Source of the DNA: Fragilaria crotonensis
Taxonomy: Eukaryota; Bacillariophyta; Fragilariophyceae; Fragilariales; Fragilariaceae
Length of the DNA stretch: 64,000 nt
Reading direction: 5' to 3'
Assembly (NCBI GenBank): GCA_022925895.1
Contig: JAKSYS010000010.1
Coordinates: 238,044 to 302,043, forward strand
The translations under genes and the position numbers were made by a program. Below, piece after piece: positions 1 through 11,486 of this stretch. Every line of letters begins with the position of its first letter. Position 1 is the stretch's first letter. Below the pieces are notes generated by a model. It made no database searches. It saw only the letters and a list, made by a program, of their open reading frames with translations, and was not told where the DNA came from.

Positions 1-3000
1 ATTCCAAGCAAGTAGTGCTTGGTGCTGATTCCACTTTCTCTCAACAAACAACAAGTATTTCAGTTAAACCTGTCCAACATGCATCAAGAAGGTGTGTATC
101 TGATTTTATCATCTGCTGGTATGGCTCCAGTCATTGTGTCTTGTGGAGAAGATTGATGACATTGCTGCTGATATGGAAGAACCTGACACCAGCATTGCTT
201 TGAAGTTGTATGATCTCATGGCCACAGCCACCATGCTCCAACCCTCTCAATCTTGCAAGGGTTTCACAAGAGGAAAAGGTGCACATTTCATTGCGGTGGC
301 TCCTAAAGAAGATCAAAGCTCCACTCGCCACCCAGGAAAGAAACAACCAGACACTCAATGGTGAATTCAATCCAATCAATGAAAACCACATCTTTTGTTA
401 GCATTTTCATAGTTATTAGAGCTTGGAACAGCATGTATCGAACACCAAGGAACCCCTACGAGTATTTGCTATGCCCATGCAGTACAGTGTTGCTGCCTTA
501 ATAATTTAGTGTAATAGAGAGGTATGCCATTATCTAAAAGTGACAACGCCTTGTTGCATTTGACTGTCAACAAAAGTACAAATGACAATTCGGTACTGAA
601 TTTTATGTGAGAGGCATGTACTTGTCCAGTCCTCATGAATCAACTTAAGCGATCAATTTATACTACTACACAGCAGTTCATTTTTTGCTTGCTAGAGCAA
701 TCGCTTTGTATCTATATGAAATTACTCCCGGTAGATTCGAGTTAACAATATAGTACCTCTACAAATGCATACCAGCAAATTAATATATTCATTGCACTTG
801 CAACAGCCAAACTGGGTTTGAGATATTGTTACAGCAAAATATATGAATCCATCAATTCTGTATGTGTAACATGCTGAAGTATGCGTGGTATTGAATTTAT
901 ATCATTAATAACTATGCAATGATAGGTAGCTAATACAATTTTGTTGTTTTCTTACTATACAATATTTAATTTGCCAAGAAAGTTTATTTTGGCAGAACAC
1001 ATACTAGCTAAGGGATACACGTATACAGTTAGTTCATTTTGGTGTTTGTTGAAGTTTAGTTCAACCTTGCATTAGCCACATTCAAAATGCTCATGGAACA
1101 AAATTGTGTGGTAGAATTAGCAAAAAAAACGATTATTCAAACAACAGAGGTAGGGAACACACAAAAACAGTCGTGCAAAGTTGTTATTGGCTTCCATTAT
1201 GGCAGTGCATTCATATTTGATCAGCAAAGCGAACTCATCACAAACACAACCAATCCCCGTCATGCATGATAAGATCAAAGTCAACACTGGCACCTTTCCC
1301 TCCAACATCGCCATAAGGCATGCACGAAAGAGGGTGTGAGAAACACCTGCCCTCGTGGTTGCTAAAGAGACGTCTTCAGGGGGGAAACATCTGCCCCTGT
1401 GATCCAACAGCAGGAAAAGAACCGACACCAGGGAAAAGACCAAACATTAGGTTTACAACAGCGGTAATGATGGTTGAGAAGAATACGCCCCCCTCGTCGG
1501 AATTTGTAGTGCCAATTATTCATGACATTGTACCGTCACCTAGCTAATGGGAAAATTCTTATTGGGGTACAAGGACACCAAAGAACAAGAATTTTGGGGT
1601 ACTCTCCAGCACCCTACCGGTCACTGGACGGAGCCAACAACCCTAATAATTAGTTTACATATACAAAGAACAAGAATTTGGTGAAAAAGGCAATGATGAT
1701 GGGAATGATGAAGACAATGGAATAACGAGGACAAGGAACACAGTGACAATGAGGATGGTGACAATGGCAATGTTGAGAAGGTGATGCATTGCAGAAAGAT
1801 GATGAAAGTAGCAGTGAAGAGGGAATGGACACCACAGCAAGGCCAAACTAATCATCATGGAACTCCTGCTTCTCTCTCTCAACAACAATTTTGAGAGCTT
1901 CTGAAGAGCATGAATTGTGAGGAATAAAGGGCAGAGGAACCAAGGGCAGGGGTGGTGGACTTGACTGCTTGTCAAACAGGGAGCAAGTCACTCAATTGCA
2001 CCCCCATCATTGTTGTCAACAAGGATGTAGCACCTTGTTTCTGAAATTGTTCATATCATGATTCAAATTGACTGCGGAATCGGCAGAATATGTGGCCACT
2101 GTTGTCAGACCGAGCAGCATTTGATAAAGTGTTCCAAAGTAAATGTTTGTTCTAGTAAAGAACCTTATGATTCAGGAAGTTGCTTTGTTGTGGATTGTGA
2201 AGGCCATGTGCCAGAAACAAAATGTATGAACTTTCACATGCTTAATGAATGTGTGTTAACAAGGCCTTGAACACAAAGGGGAGTGTGCATGAACAGGCTG
2301 CTGGAGAAAGATTGTGATAGAGGCAATTTAATTGAAGGACTCTGCAAGCTGAGGAGACCAATCACCAAAAGGGAGAAAAGGCTGTCCTATTGGTTCTTTT
2401 CCGGCTTATTCTTGGAGTGTTTTGAGGAAAGAAAGTGTTGAGGAATGTCTTGTTCACTACTAGCTTGGCTTCATGGGGGAGTGGATCTAATTCACAGTTG
2501 TCATCTAGCTTCTTTTGCTGGCTGATTAACCAATTAGGCAATAAAAATGCAGATCAAATAAGAAATGTAATGTAAATAAATTATGTTGCTCACAATAAAT
2601 AAATTGTGAATGAACACTTGTTGTCCAGTTTGGTAAGGTTAAAAAACAATATTTAGGCAGGTTAACGAAACACAGCAGCTGATGTTTTGATTCATAAAGA
2701 ATCAATTGACAGCTATTCATTTTCAACTAGATGTGTCTCTGCTTTCTTGGTTGGTTGGACGCATATCTTTTATTCTAGGTGTGGCAAATCCACAATGCTG
2801 TTGCTTTTGCACCAGCCACTCCATGTGACCTCCATGCCTCCATACTGTATGAAGTACTTGTCCTTATACTCCTGGTTTAGAACAGGCTGATCTACTTCTT
2901 AACACTGAGCCTTTGAAGGAGCAAAGCAATTGGGCAAATACTGCTGTGTATCAGACTTGTAATGACAGCTGTAGTAGATGTGTCGTTCTTGTGGCGGCAG

Positions 3001-4136
3001 TCCCTCTGCTGTATGTTGTCCTGCTGACCCCACAACCAGCCAAGAAGCCAAGCAATGCATATCATCTTGGGTCTGTAGTCTGTATGTGTATTTGTCTGAC
3101 ATGTTATTATATTCCTTTTGAATTCCCAAATGACGGCTGGATAGCATTACTCTTCACTTCTGTAGGGAAGCAACGCACATGTTTAGAAATTGCAAACTCC
3201 ATTTTTGCCATCATTGCATTCTTATTCATGTTCATAAGGTTCCTGTCTCCTTATACAGTGCTTAACCTTAGTTGCTTGTTTTGGGGGTTTATTGATTTGC
3301 TCCACAAAGAGTTGTACAATCATTTAGTCCTTTTTCAGTCCTTGAATCACATGATTCTCTCCAAGTATAACTTAAGTATTTACTAGTACTCCAGTACACC
3401 ATCATGTTTAATCACATCCACAACACGGACAATCACAAAGGTTTCAAGAACAACAGATCAATTCCACTCCTGAATATCAAGAAATTCAAGAGAAAGAGCT
3501 TTGTCCTCTTTTATGGCTTAGAATTTTGTTTCATGGGCCATGATGCCATGATGATTGTCAAACCAATCTCATTCGCTCTGCTGAGAGCTGATTACAGAGT
3601 TTTACTGTCATACTTCTGGTACTGACCGCATGGTACAGTAGCACTCGACATCTCGACATACCGGTAGTTTCAGGAGCATAGTAGTGCTTGACATAAACTT
3701 ACGTTGGGACTTGGGACTCATCTTTACGCCTTGAGACTTGAGACGTCACTATTGGATGGAGTTGTACAGCACTCGGGGTGCAGGGCAATCAGGATGTCCA
3801 TTACTCGTACTTCCTTCATCCACAGCGACTGATGATTCCTGTCCAATGTCCAGACAGTGAACGGCGCAAGGCTTACAAGGTCTCGCTCTCCCCAAGCTCC
3901 TTCAATCAATGTACGCCCACACACTCCACCAATGATATGTCAGGTAACACGATGATAGCATTCTCAACATGTTTGTTGCGCTACATATGGGATCCTCGTC
4001 AAAATCATGCTTTACGTCAAATTTAACCAATAGTGCCGGTTTGTCCTATAAAAGATAACTCCGACCTCCGAGTACTACGTAACATAAGAATATCGTAACT
4101 TGTACGCCTGCTCCAGCTCGTTCCGGTAGACCTTGT
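1..4136. other. CpG-poor decayed repeat DNA, no intact gene
   Basis: No convincing gene is visible. The sequence is strikingly short of CpG: I count about 6 CpG in the first 600 bases, against about 12 in 240 bases of the retrotransposon near 53.1 kb, and it is rich in TpG and CpA. That is the usual mark of old methylated, deaminated repeats. The open frames are short and broken. The longest (2913-3386, plus) has no recognisable domain. Positions 1680-1830 are purine-rich and acidic-coding in appearance. A TACTCCAGTA motif lies at 3387-3396. From about 3.6 kb CpG returns and the sequence looks like ordinary intergenic DNA upstream of the first secreted gene. Confidence 0.55.
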
Positions 4137-4865
4137 TTAAGGGTCACTTGGACTGGTGTCGCGAACGGAACATCCGGCATTGCTGTTTGCTTTCACGGTG
4201 AACTTAGCCTCGCAGTACGAGTAGTAAGGGGTGTTGTCCGTTCGAAGGATGACAATCTTGAAGCACGTATTGGTTTGACCGTTCGACTTTCTGACGTTGG
4301 GAGCAACGGGCCAATCAGACTTAGGCCCGTTGTAACCAGGGACCCTGTTGAAGACAACCGTACCTCTCGAGCGAGGCAAAATGCAGGAAACGGGATTGGC
4401 CGGGGGTGCACCACATCCCCATTGCCAAACTTCCGCATGCCTGGTGTACGTATTGACATAGCACGGGTAGATGGCGATACGATCTTTGAAGGTAGGATGC
4501 TGCCTTGGACCATCACGGTAAGCGTAGTTGAAAAGCGCCGAGATGGGTTCTCCACAATTGTAGACCTTCTTGCTTGGAATGATGCAAATAGGATCTGGAC
4601 CAGACGCACCAGGCGCAAGTGTGCCTCTGACACTTGGCGGTTTCGTGGGGCTGAAGGGTTTAGGAGTCGGTGGACCAACTTTCCTGGTAGGTGCTTGAGT
4701 GAAGCCCGCAAGAGATCTGGCCTTAACACTCTTGACGGTCTCAACCTTGACAGCCTCGACCTTTTTGATGGTCGCTTCGTCATTGGCATTCTCGCCATCG
4801 AATAACGAGGCAGAACCAGACGAAATAGCGAGGACTGCGATAACAGCGAACAGAAGGCGCACCAT
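4137..4865 (-). CDS. secreted one-domain protein, paralogue 1 (beta-sandwich-like, unknown function)
   Basis: The protein has 242 residues. The N-terminus (MVRLLFAVIAVLAISSGSAS) is a signal peptide. A charged stretch and a PT-rich linker (about residues 55-90) follow, then one domain to the end. The domain keeps CGEPISALFNYAYRD, DRIAIYPCYVN, EVWQWGCGAPP and FKIVILR, with several cysteines that probably pair. The hydrophobic pattern, with an isoleucine-rich strand after Asp-Arg and a Trp-containing strand, recalls Ig-like SKICH-type sandwiches; that is inference. I chose the ATG at 4865 rather than one 11 codons upstream because it aligns with the start of the paralogue at 7286. The paralogue at 6.5 kb is close; the one at 10.6 kb is more distant. 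Probably exported to the cell surface or wall. No catalytic motif seen. Confidence 0.8.
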   Translation of the reverse strand: MVRLLFAVIAVLAISSGSASLFDGENANDEATIKKVEAVKVETVKSVKARSLAGFTQAPTRKVGPPTPKPFSPTKPPSVRGTLAPGASGPDPICIIPSKKVYNCGEPISALFNYAYRDGPRQHPTFKDRIAIYPCYVNTYTRHAEVWQWGCGAPPANPVSCILPRSRGTVVFNRVPGYNGPKSDWPVAPNVRKSNGQTNTCFKIVILRTDNTPYYSYCEAKFTVKANSNAGCSVRDTSPSDP

Positions 4866-6551
4866 GGTCCTGCGAGTATGAACGAAGAAAGGGTGCAAAG
4901 TTGAGGACGAGTTCTAAACAAAGGTACGCCACAAAACGATGCTGCTGCCGTCGTCGTACTTACATTGCTCCCAGTTTTAGCTTATGAAGATTTTTGTGGG
5001 GAAGTCTTGTTTGGTACTCCGAGTTGTTATCGCATGCTTGCGTCGTCCGATCAGTTGGTATTCATAATCTGTGAACACCACCCTGTAGTATCATATTTTT
5101 GTAGCTGCCACGTACACTGAGGGCAGTCTTGAAAGCGTCTTGTGATTCTCAGCACAAGCAATGATTGTTTTGCAGGGTTGATGACTCGAAAATAGAAAGG
5201 TTCGCCATACGAATTGACACAGTAAAGTCCCTTGTAGAGGGATATCTCCCAGTACTCCATTACGTACGATTGAAATTGAATTTCAACGGTCGTATTTGGA
5301 CACTTACGCTCATGTGGTTGTCGACTTTGTTACATGCAAAACGTATGTGCAAGCGAGAGTCCAATGCCTCGAATACTTACTGTATTAAAGAACTGTACTG
5401 TCCTCGATTTCGATTAGGTGCCAGATTCTTGTTTACCCTGAGTATCATTCTACGTGACGGGCGATCTCTGGTTTCGTATGTCACACGTCGAGTGCGCTGT
5501 GGTACGTACGCCTAGTACTGAGAGAGCGATGCTTGGAGCACCTCGTATTTTCGCAGGTAACGCTCCCACATGAGTTACGATTTTGGGGTGCTCGGTTGGA
5601 TGACGGACTCGCACTTCGTTCAGGCGCCTGTATCAATTGTTCCAATCCTTGAATTGGTGAGCACTAGCACGACAACTGTGCATCTCGAACCCCTTTGATT
5701 CAAGTGTAATGAACTAGGACCCCGCCTCACTTGCATGGATAGATAACGGAATCTGTTTTGTGGACGCCTTAAGTTCCCACCAGCGCTAAATGCTACGGAT
5801 CTGCCACATCTCTGCAGTTCACCAACATCTGGTTTATCTGACAGAGTCCCGGACAGGATGTCTCCACGTCGTTCCATCGCTTGTTTTCTTTCCATATTTC
5901 ATTCGATGACTTCTGCTCTCCTCGTGCATGGTCCCAAGATCCATCATGAGTGATGTCATCGCGTTGAGTACTGCGATACCTAGCGTCGTTCCAGTTCTAG
6001 ATGTGGGCCTCAACTCGATTCTTCATCGTTGCACCTCTTGCATGCGATACACTTATCATCCTGCCGTCCCAATTGGCTACGAATCAGAAACAATGCAGAG
6101 TAGCGCGTTGGGTGACTTGTGATGGTGAAGGAGGGCATAGAAGGGGATGTAGACCCAATGTCCCTTTGAGATTAGATGCGAATATCAGCGACCGTCTCCA
6201 CGATAACGAATCGCCTCCAGGTTCTTAGGCTTAGTGTTCATTGTTGAGAGTAAGGTCAACTATTGTGTCGTCTAGCCCTCCAAAGAAACACATTGTCAAC
6301 TGGTGAGGGCGTACGAAAGGCTGTAAAGATGATCGAGATAGTAGTACATGAGGTCGAAACAGCAGCACCAGGTACATGTTCGTGCCCTCCAAATATCACT
6401 GTCATCAGACACACGGCTACCGAGAGTAAGGAGTGCAAATAACGTAGCTTATGAATTGGTTTCTTTACTGCTCAAATTAAATCATGGAGTGCGTTAAAGT
6501 GCGAAGTCGGCTACATCGTACAGACACCAGGACTCACACCGAAAATACCGT
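4866..6551. other. intergenic region with promoter of secreted paralogue 1
   Basis: This separates two same-strand paralogues. The first ~120 bases upstream of the start at 4865 are recognisably similar to the DNA upstream of the start at 7286: both contain GTTGAGGACGAGTTCT and an AAACGATGCT block at similar distance. The promoter and 5' leader were therefore duplicated with the gene. The motif TACTCCGAG occurs near 5014. The rest holds only short, unconvincing open frames and no RNA gene that I can recognise. Confidence 0.5.
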
Positions 6552-7286
6552 TTAACTATCAGACGGGCTGGATTGACGAGTGGCACACTTCGGGTTACTG
6601 GTGCCTTTCACAGTGATGGTGAAGCCAACGGACTCGCAGTACCTATAAAATGGCTTGTTGTCGCTGCGCAGAATGACAATCTTGAAGCAACGGTTGACTT
6701 TGCCCGTTGATTTTCTGATGTTGGGAGCAACAGGCCAAGCCGATGTATTCCCGTTGTAACTTGGTACGCCGTTGAAGACAACCGTCCCCCTCGAGCGCGG
6801 CAATATGCAAGAAACAGGATTGGCTGGGGGTGCACCGCAACCCCACTGCCATACTTCGGCGTCGTTGAAAGTGTTGACGAAGCAGGGGTAGATGGCGATT
6901 CGATCAGTGAAACGAGGATACATCCTTGGATCTCGGTAAGCGTAGTTGAAAAGCGCTGAGATGGGTTCGCCACATTCGTACGTCGTGTTGCTTGGAATGA
7001 TACAAGTATTTATGGGACCTGACGCACCAGGCGCCAGTGTACCTCTGACGCTTGGCGGACGCGTGGGGCTAACAGGTTTAGAAGTCGTTGAACCGGTACT
7101 CCTTGTAGGTGCTGGGGTGTACTGGCTCGCAAGAGATCTCGCCTTAACACTCGTCACGCTCTCAACCTTGGCAGCCTCGACCTGTTTTACGGTCTCTTCG
7201 TCGTTGGCATTCCACTCACCGAAGAACGAGGCAGAACCAGACGAAATAGCGAGGAATGCGATAACGGCGAACAGAAGGCGCGCCAT
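6552..7286 (-). CDS. secreted one-domain protein, paralogue 2
   Basis: The protein has 244 residues and is nearly collinear with the gene ending at 4137. It has a signal peptide (MARLLFAVIAFLAISSGSAS), a PT/SPT linker at about residues 57-90, and one Cys-containing domain with CGEPISALFNYAYRD, DRIAIYPCFVN, EVWQWGCGAPPANPVSC and CFKIVILRSDN. The ATG sits in the same context (GCCATGGTCC on the complementary strand) as paralogue 1, which fixes the start. Same orientation, about 1.7 kb apart, so a tandem duplication. Function unknown; secretion is well supported and a cell-wall role is only inferred. No internal stop or frameshift, and the domain is conserved between copies, so both copies look functional. 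Confidence 0.8.
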   Translation of the reverse strand: MARLLFAVIAFLAISSGSASFFGEWNANDEETVKQVEAAKVESVTSVKARSLASQYTPAPTRSTGSTTSKPVSPTRPPSVRGTLAPGASGPINTCIIPSNTTYECGEPISALFNYAYRDPRMYPRFTDRIAIYPCFVNTFNDAEVWQWGCGAPPANPVSCILPRSRGTVVFNGVPSYNGNTSAWPVAPNIRKSTGKVNRCFKIVILRSDNKPFYRYCESVGFTITVKGTSNPKCATRQSSPSDS

Positions 7287-7798
7287 GGTCCTGTCGATGC
7301 AGGTGAGGAAAGGTTGGGCGTTGAGGACGAGTTCTGCGGTAGTCTAGAGTCAAAGGAACATTGAAAACGATGCTATTGCCACTTTCGTACGTACAATGGT
7401 TTAGAGTTGTGCCTGGAAGCGAGATTTTGTGAGAGGTGTTATGTCCAGACATGATGGCATGATACTCCGAGTCTACCATCCGATTTTCACACGATCATTT
7501 CTTTTACACGAAGACGGAATGTTCCTTTCGCCATTGAAAGTGTCCGATCTGCAAGACTCATGAACATGTTATTTCTAGCTGGCAACAGCCACACAATATC
7601 TGCCCAAACATTCGTCAAAAGTATTTTTTGGGCTTCAGATCTCGAAACCTCCCCTTCCCCCCCCCCTTTTCCGGCGAGAAATTGTGTCGGAGGTGTTGCA
7701 TTTTTGGAAAATATCCGGAGTAGGTTCTACTACTCATTCAACGGTACTCCAGTACCGTAGTATGACTGCCAACTGCCAACTCCCACTAACAACGATCG

Positions 7799-7825
7799 AT
7801 GACCAATGACCAATGACCAATGACA
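7799..7825. repeat. 7-bp minisatellite (GACCAAT)
   Basis: About four head-to-tail copies of GACCAAT, the last imperfect, directly after CGATCGAT. It lies in the upstream region of secreted paralogue 2. No function inferred. Confidence 0.8.
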
Positions 7826-7857
7826 ATGCTAGAGGTTTAATGTTTAATGCAGGTTGC

Positions 7858-7891
7858 ACTCGGAGTACACTCCTCGAAGTACACTCCGAGT
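7858..7891. repeat. 9-bp inverted repeat, ACTCGGAGT / ACTCCGAGT
   Basis: The arms at 7858-7866 and 7883-7891 are perfect reverse complements separated by 16 bases that themselves contain GTAC-type steps. It belongs to the GTAC-rich intergenic motif family described under findings. A small hairpin or a paired binding site are both possible. Confidence 0.6.
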
Positions 7892-9646
7892 ATATGTCAT
7901 AGAACCACGTTGCACGTTGTAGAACGCAGCACTACTCTAGGAATTGAGTAGACACTGTTGTACTGTAGCATGAACTCAACTGCTAGAGCAATGGGAATCG
8001 TGCATCCACAACGTTGCCAGGCTTGCTTGCTTTCACAGACAGCAGGGTCATGACAATTCCAGCCACAATCAAAAAAGATTTAAAATGGACACCTCCCCTT
8101 TAAATTCCAAGTCATCACCTCCTTAGAACTTCATATAGTAACCAAACCTTTATTGTGGTTGTAATTTGGTTGAAGACAAATGTCATCACAATATCACAGT
8201 GATTGCTAGTGGAGTTGTGCTCATGACAAGCATCGTGCACTTCATCAGAGATCATGCTACTTGTGTTGCTTGTACATGATGCTTTTCTTTTTGTTTTGTG
8301 GTGTTGACTCTCAACCATAAACTCCCTGGGGCCTGACCCTTAACCTAGACCACCACCTGCTGTAGGACTCAGGAGTGAAAGCTCACTGCTGATGAACAAA
8401 GCAAACGAGCAAAAAATCATATCCAGGCTGCTGTGAGAGTTGTTAGAGAGCAGTATTGATTGAAAATTTGCTTGCTACTATTCCCAAGCAGTTGTGGCAA
8501 ACTAATTGCGTGTCTGTAGCGAAGCAATTAGAAGGATTTAGGTATGTGCCACCAGCATCTCGAATTTTTGGGATCCTAACATTGCTTCATTAATTTTGCT
8601 CCAGTGGCTGGTCCATTGTGAAAGGAACCTGCCAATGGCCCATCAAGGTCTGGAATCATAATGAGGTCCATGACGCAACCAGGAGTTTGGCGCCACCTTT
8701 TGAGCGCAGAACCAACCGAGGAGGCGTGGTTGCAGTCCCGGAAGAATACTGACATCAATGTAGGAGTCTGACAGGAGCGAGTGCACAAGCAACCCCGTAA
8801 TTTCCCCAGAGCATCACAAGTTCCTTCCTCTTGCATGCTACTCTCGGTTAAGGACAGATCCGGAGACTCAACAGTTTCACAACTTAATGCTGTGTGCATT
8901 GAAGGATCTTTGGATTTCCATTGCACCTGATGATAATGTGCCAAGTAAATTGCTGCAAACAAGGATAACACACCACTACTAAAGGTCCTAATGTTTTCAT
9001 GTGCTCGTGCTGGCTGTTGACTGCCCATGATGCTTTGACCAAAATGGTAAGCTCGCTCCTTTTTCATGCTGGAAAGTTTGGCATCATGTTTAAATTTGTG
9101 GCAAGAGATGCTACACAGCATGCAAGTGCCCATTGGTGCCCTCCTTGTGGCTGGTGAAGTGATCAAACTGGTGGCTGGCTCCAGCAGGATAAGATTTGAA
9201 TCATCATGGGGGAAGGGACGGTGCTATGTTGTGGTATCCTGATGGTATGTATACTAGCTAGTATTTCAAAGTGCTGCTGCTAGATTGGAAGTTTTGACAC
9301 CTTGCCTGTTTGTATTGTCCCATGTGCTGCTGTATTGGAAGTCTTTGACACTTTTCAAGGGGAAGGTTGCAAAACGGTTGTAGTTGCAGGTTGCTGCGTC
9401 CCCTCCTTAACGACAATGGCAGTAGTCCGTGTCCGGCGTGACCACCCGTCTGCCCATCTGTATTTTCGCACTGTACAGTCCGGACAGTGCCGGTACCATT
9501 CGAGATCAACCACATTGTGGCCAATGGTGGACACCTCTTCAACATCGACTGATTATGCTACTTCGCACATCATGCACCATTGATCTGTTGTAATTGAGGA
9601 AACTATGTGCCATAATGACAGTGAAATGATGACCATCTAGAGAAGG

Positions 9647-9671
9647 CACGCGCACGCACGCACACACACAC
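9647..9671. repeat. CACG/CA microsatellite
   Basis: A simple alternating tract of GCACG followed by CA repeats, in intergenic DNA. Nothing suggests a gene. Confidence 0.75.
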
Positions 9672-10580
9672 TCGTAGCAACCATGGCCCAAGCAAGCAAG
9701 TAAGCACAAACAGGTATGTCTTGTTCGTGAGCGGCTCTCATAAACCCCATGACGACGCGCTTGATACTCTCATTCAAAAATGGTTGCGCGAGTGAAACCC
9801 CCTTACCACTCCCAACTGTCAGTATTCAACGCAATAAGAACGCTTCCACTTTGCCATTGCATTTTCCATGAAACCATGAAAATTCAATCTTTACCATTGG
9901 ATCCACACACTGCTCACCTCCACAAACAACAACATTTCAACATGTCATTGTCGTTGTTGAAAACCAAATCACGTACTACCAATACGGCTCCATTGTTTGT
10001 TTTGTTTACTGTAATTTTGATCTCACTTTTGGACTCTTTGTATTTTTGATTATTTGTGACAAGTTGCGATTGATTGTGGTAGGTTGAGAGGCATGGACGT
10101 ATTGCTATACCTACGATATCATGGCATATGGAAGATATCATGGATAGCCCGACTAACAAGTTAGTTTTGCCTTTGAAGAACGAACGGTGGCATCTCATCA
10201 TACGCATATCATAGTATTGAACTTGATGATGGAGTGTTTTCTCTCCGCGACTACGGTACAAGCTTTGACCCAATCACTACGTGTAGTAACAGGACAACGC
10301 TTTTACTATCACCCGAAGCGAGAGTTCCTTGTTTATAAAATTACTACTAGTAGTGAGATCCATTCCTCAATCACACTTATGTACCGTTCATGTGGATATG
10401 ATGATACAATCCTATCGTTATTCTCACAGTGGGCATCACTCGGCACATTTAGTTTGACGACACATTCACACTAAACCTACACATGTTTTTCAATCGGAAA
10501 TCGCACGGAACCATAAAACAACCGGTGCAGCATTTGCATATGCGCTGCATTGTACTTGGTATACCACTGCATGTTTATCT

Positions 10581-11486
10581 CTACCCAGATGGACTGGATG
10601 TACGAATCTTGCATCCAGGTCTGCTGTTTTCAACAATCTCAAATCGTGCCGATGTGCAGTATGCAGTTCTATCCTCGCGCAAAAGTACAGCCTTGAAAAG
10701 ACGATTGACTTCTCTGCGAGCGGGATTGTAATTGGCCGACACGGGCCAACTTTGTTTCCCCACAGTATTGTAACTGGGGAGACTGTCAAAGATTACCTTG
10801 CCTTCGGATTTGGGACCCAGAAAACATGTGTCGGGAGTTTGGGGTGGAGCACCGCAAGTCCACTGCCAGACTTCGGGGACCGTGTAGTTGACAACGTAGG
10901 CGGGGAAGATTCCAATGGAATCGTCAATCCAAGGGTCTTCTGAAATCGCGAGATTAGAGAAATTGAATGTGATGGTAATGGGATCACCGCAACTGTACGA
11001 CGGAAAGTCTGCGAAAAGACAAGATGGAGTGATAGGAGCAGCAGTTCGGGTCGGTGCTCTGGTCGTCGGTGATCTTGATGGTTTGGGACTCGGCTGAAGC
11101 GTGGGAGTGGGGACAGGAGGTGAAGTTGCTCTCCTAGTAGGAACAGGAGTGAATCTTAGAATAGGTGATGCCGTAGGATTCGAAGTAGTGGGCTTCAAAG
11201 TAGAAGGCTTTCGAGTCGGCGAACGAGTAGGCGATCGAGTCGGCGAACGAGTAGGTGATCGAGTCGGCGAACGAGTCGGCGATCGAGTCGGCGAACGAGT
11301 AGGCGAACGAGTAGGCGAACGAGTGGGACGCCGAGTGGGGCGCCGAGTAGGGCGTGGAGTGACAACCTGGAGAACTCGTTGATTATGGTGATCGAAAGTC
11401 TCATTTTCTACAACATCCACAAGCTTCTCAGCAGCAGTGGAAACCACAAGAAGCACTACAACGGCGAAGATGACTTGCAACTTCAT
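10581..11486 (-). CDS. secreted one-domain protein with long SPTR linker, paralogue 3
   Basis: The protein has 301 residues, with a signal peptide ([19 protein letters not shown]). The linker is long: about 15 PTR/SPTR units at about residues 45-95, then a further PT-rich stretch to about 150. The same domain as in the two genes at 4.1 and 6.5 kb follows: [54 protein letters not shown] and [15 protein letters not shown], ending in the shared SSPS tail. The IGIF strand in this copy strengthens the resemblance to SKICH-like folds (inference). It is the most diverged copy, so the oldest duplication of the three. Ser/Thr/Pro/Arg repeats of this kind are common in diatom wall-associated proteins, where they may be glycosylated or silica-interacting; that role is not shown here. 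Confidence 0.8.
   Translation of the reverse strand: MKLQVIFAVVVLLVVSTAAEKLVDVVENETFDHHNQRVLQVVTPRPTRRPTRRPTRSPTRSPTRSPTRSPTRSPTRSPTRSPTRSPTRSPTRKPSTLKPTTSNPTASPILRFTPVPTRRATSPPVPTPTLQPSPKPSRSPTTRAPTRTAAPITPSCLFADFPSYSCGDPITITFNFSNLAISEDPWIDDSIGIFPAYVVNYTVPEVWQWTCGAPPQTPDTCFLGPKSEGKVIFDSLPSYNTVGKQSWPVSANYNPARREVNRLFKAVLLREDRTAYCTSARFEIVENSRPGCKIRTSSPSG
11215..11345 (-). repeat. 12-bp coding minisatellite (SPTR units)
   Basis: On the coding strand, about ten 12-base units each encode Ser-Pro-Thr-Arg inside secreted paralogue 3, with synonymous changes between units. The array is the source of the linker length difference among the three paralogues and is likely to vary in copy number between individuals. 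Confidence 0.85.

Larger units (their letters stand above)
7287..10580. other. intergenic and decayed DNA with short repeats
   Basis: From 7.29 to about 7.95 kb lies the upstream region of paralogue 2, with TACTCCAGTA at 7745-7754, a short minisatellite and a 9-bp inverted repeat. From about 8.0 to 9.25 kb the sequence is CpG-poor like the other decayed blocks. An open frame on the minus strand (8576-9166) lacks an ATG start and any domain I know. A C8 tract lies near 7662. From 9.3 kb to 10.58 kb there are only short open frames. No RNA gene recognised. Confidence 0.45.

Noticed and set aside
1650-1975. His/Cys-rich minus-strand frames
   Set aside because: They result from a purine-rich GATGATGG-type stretch on the plus strand; low complexity, no domain.
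2913-3386. 157-codon frame with several hydrophobic stretches, considered as a membrane protein
   Set aside because: It begins without an ATG, lies in CpG-poor decayed DNA and shows no family resemblance.
8576-9166. 196-codon minus-strand frame considered as a gene
   Set aside because: It starts at TTG, has no known domain, and the region has the CpG-poor composition of dead repeats; chance openness cannot be excluded.
11215-11345. Regular 12-base repeats considered as a CRISPR-like array
   Set aside because: No unique spacers; the units are in-frame codons in a eukaryotic gene.
11101-11382. Plus-strand frame of [10 protein letters not shown] repeats
   Set aside because: Antisense to the SPTR minisatellite of secreted paralogue 3, which has a signal peptide and conserved domain.
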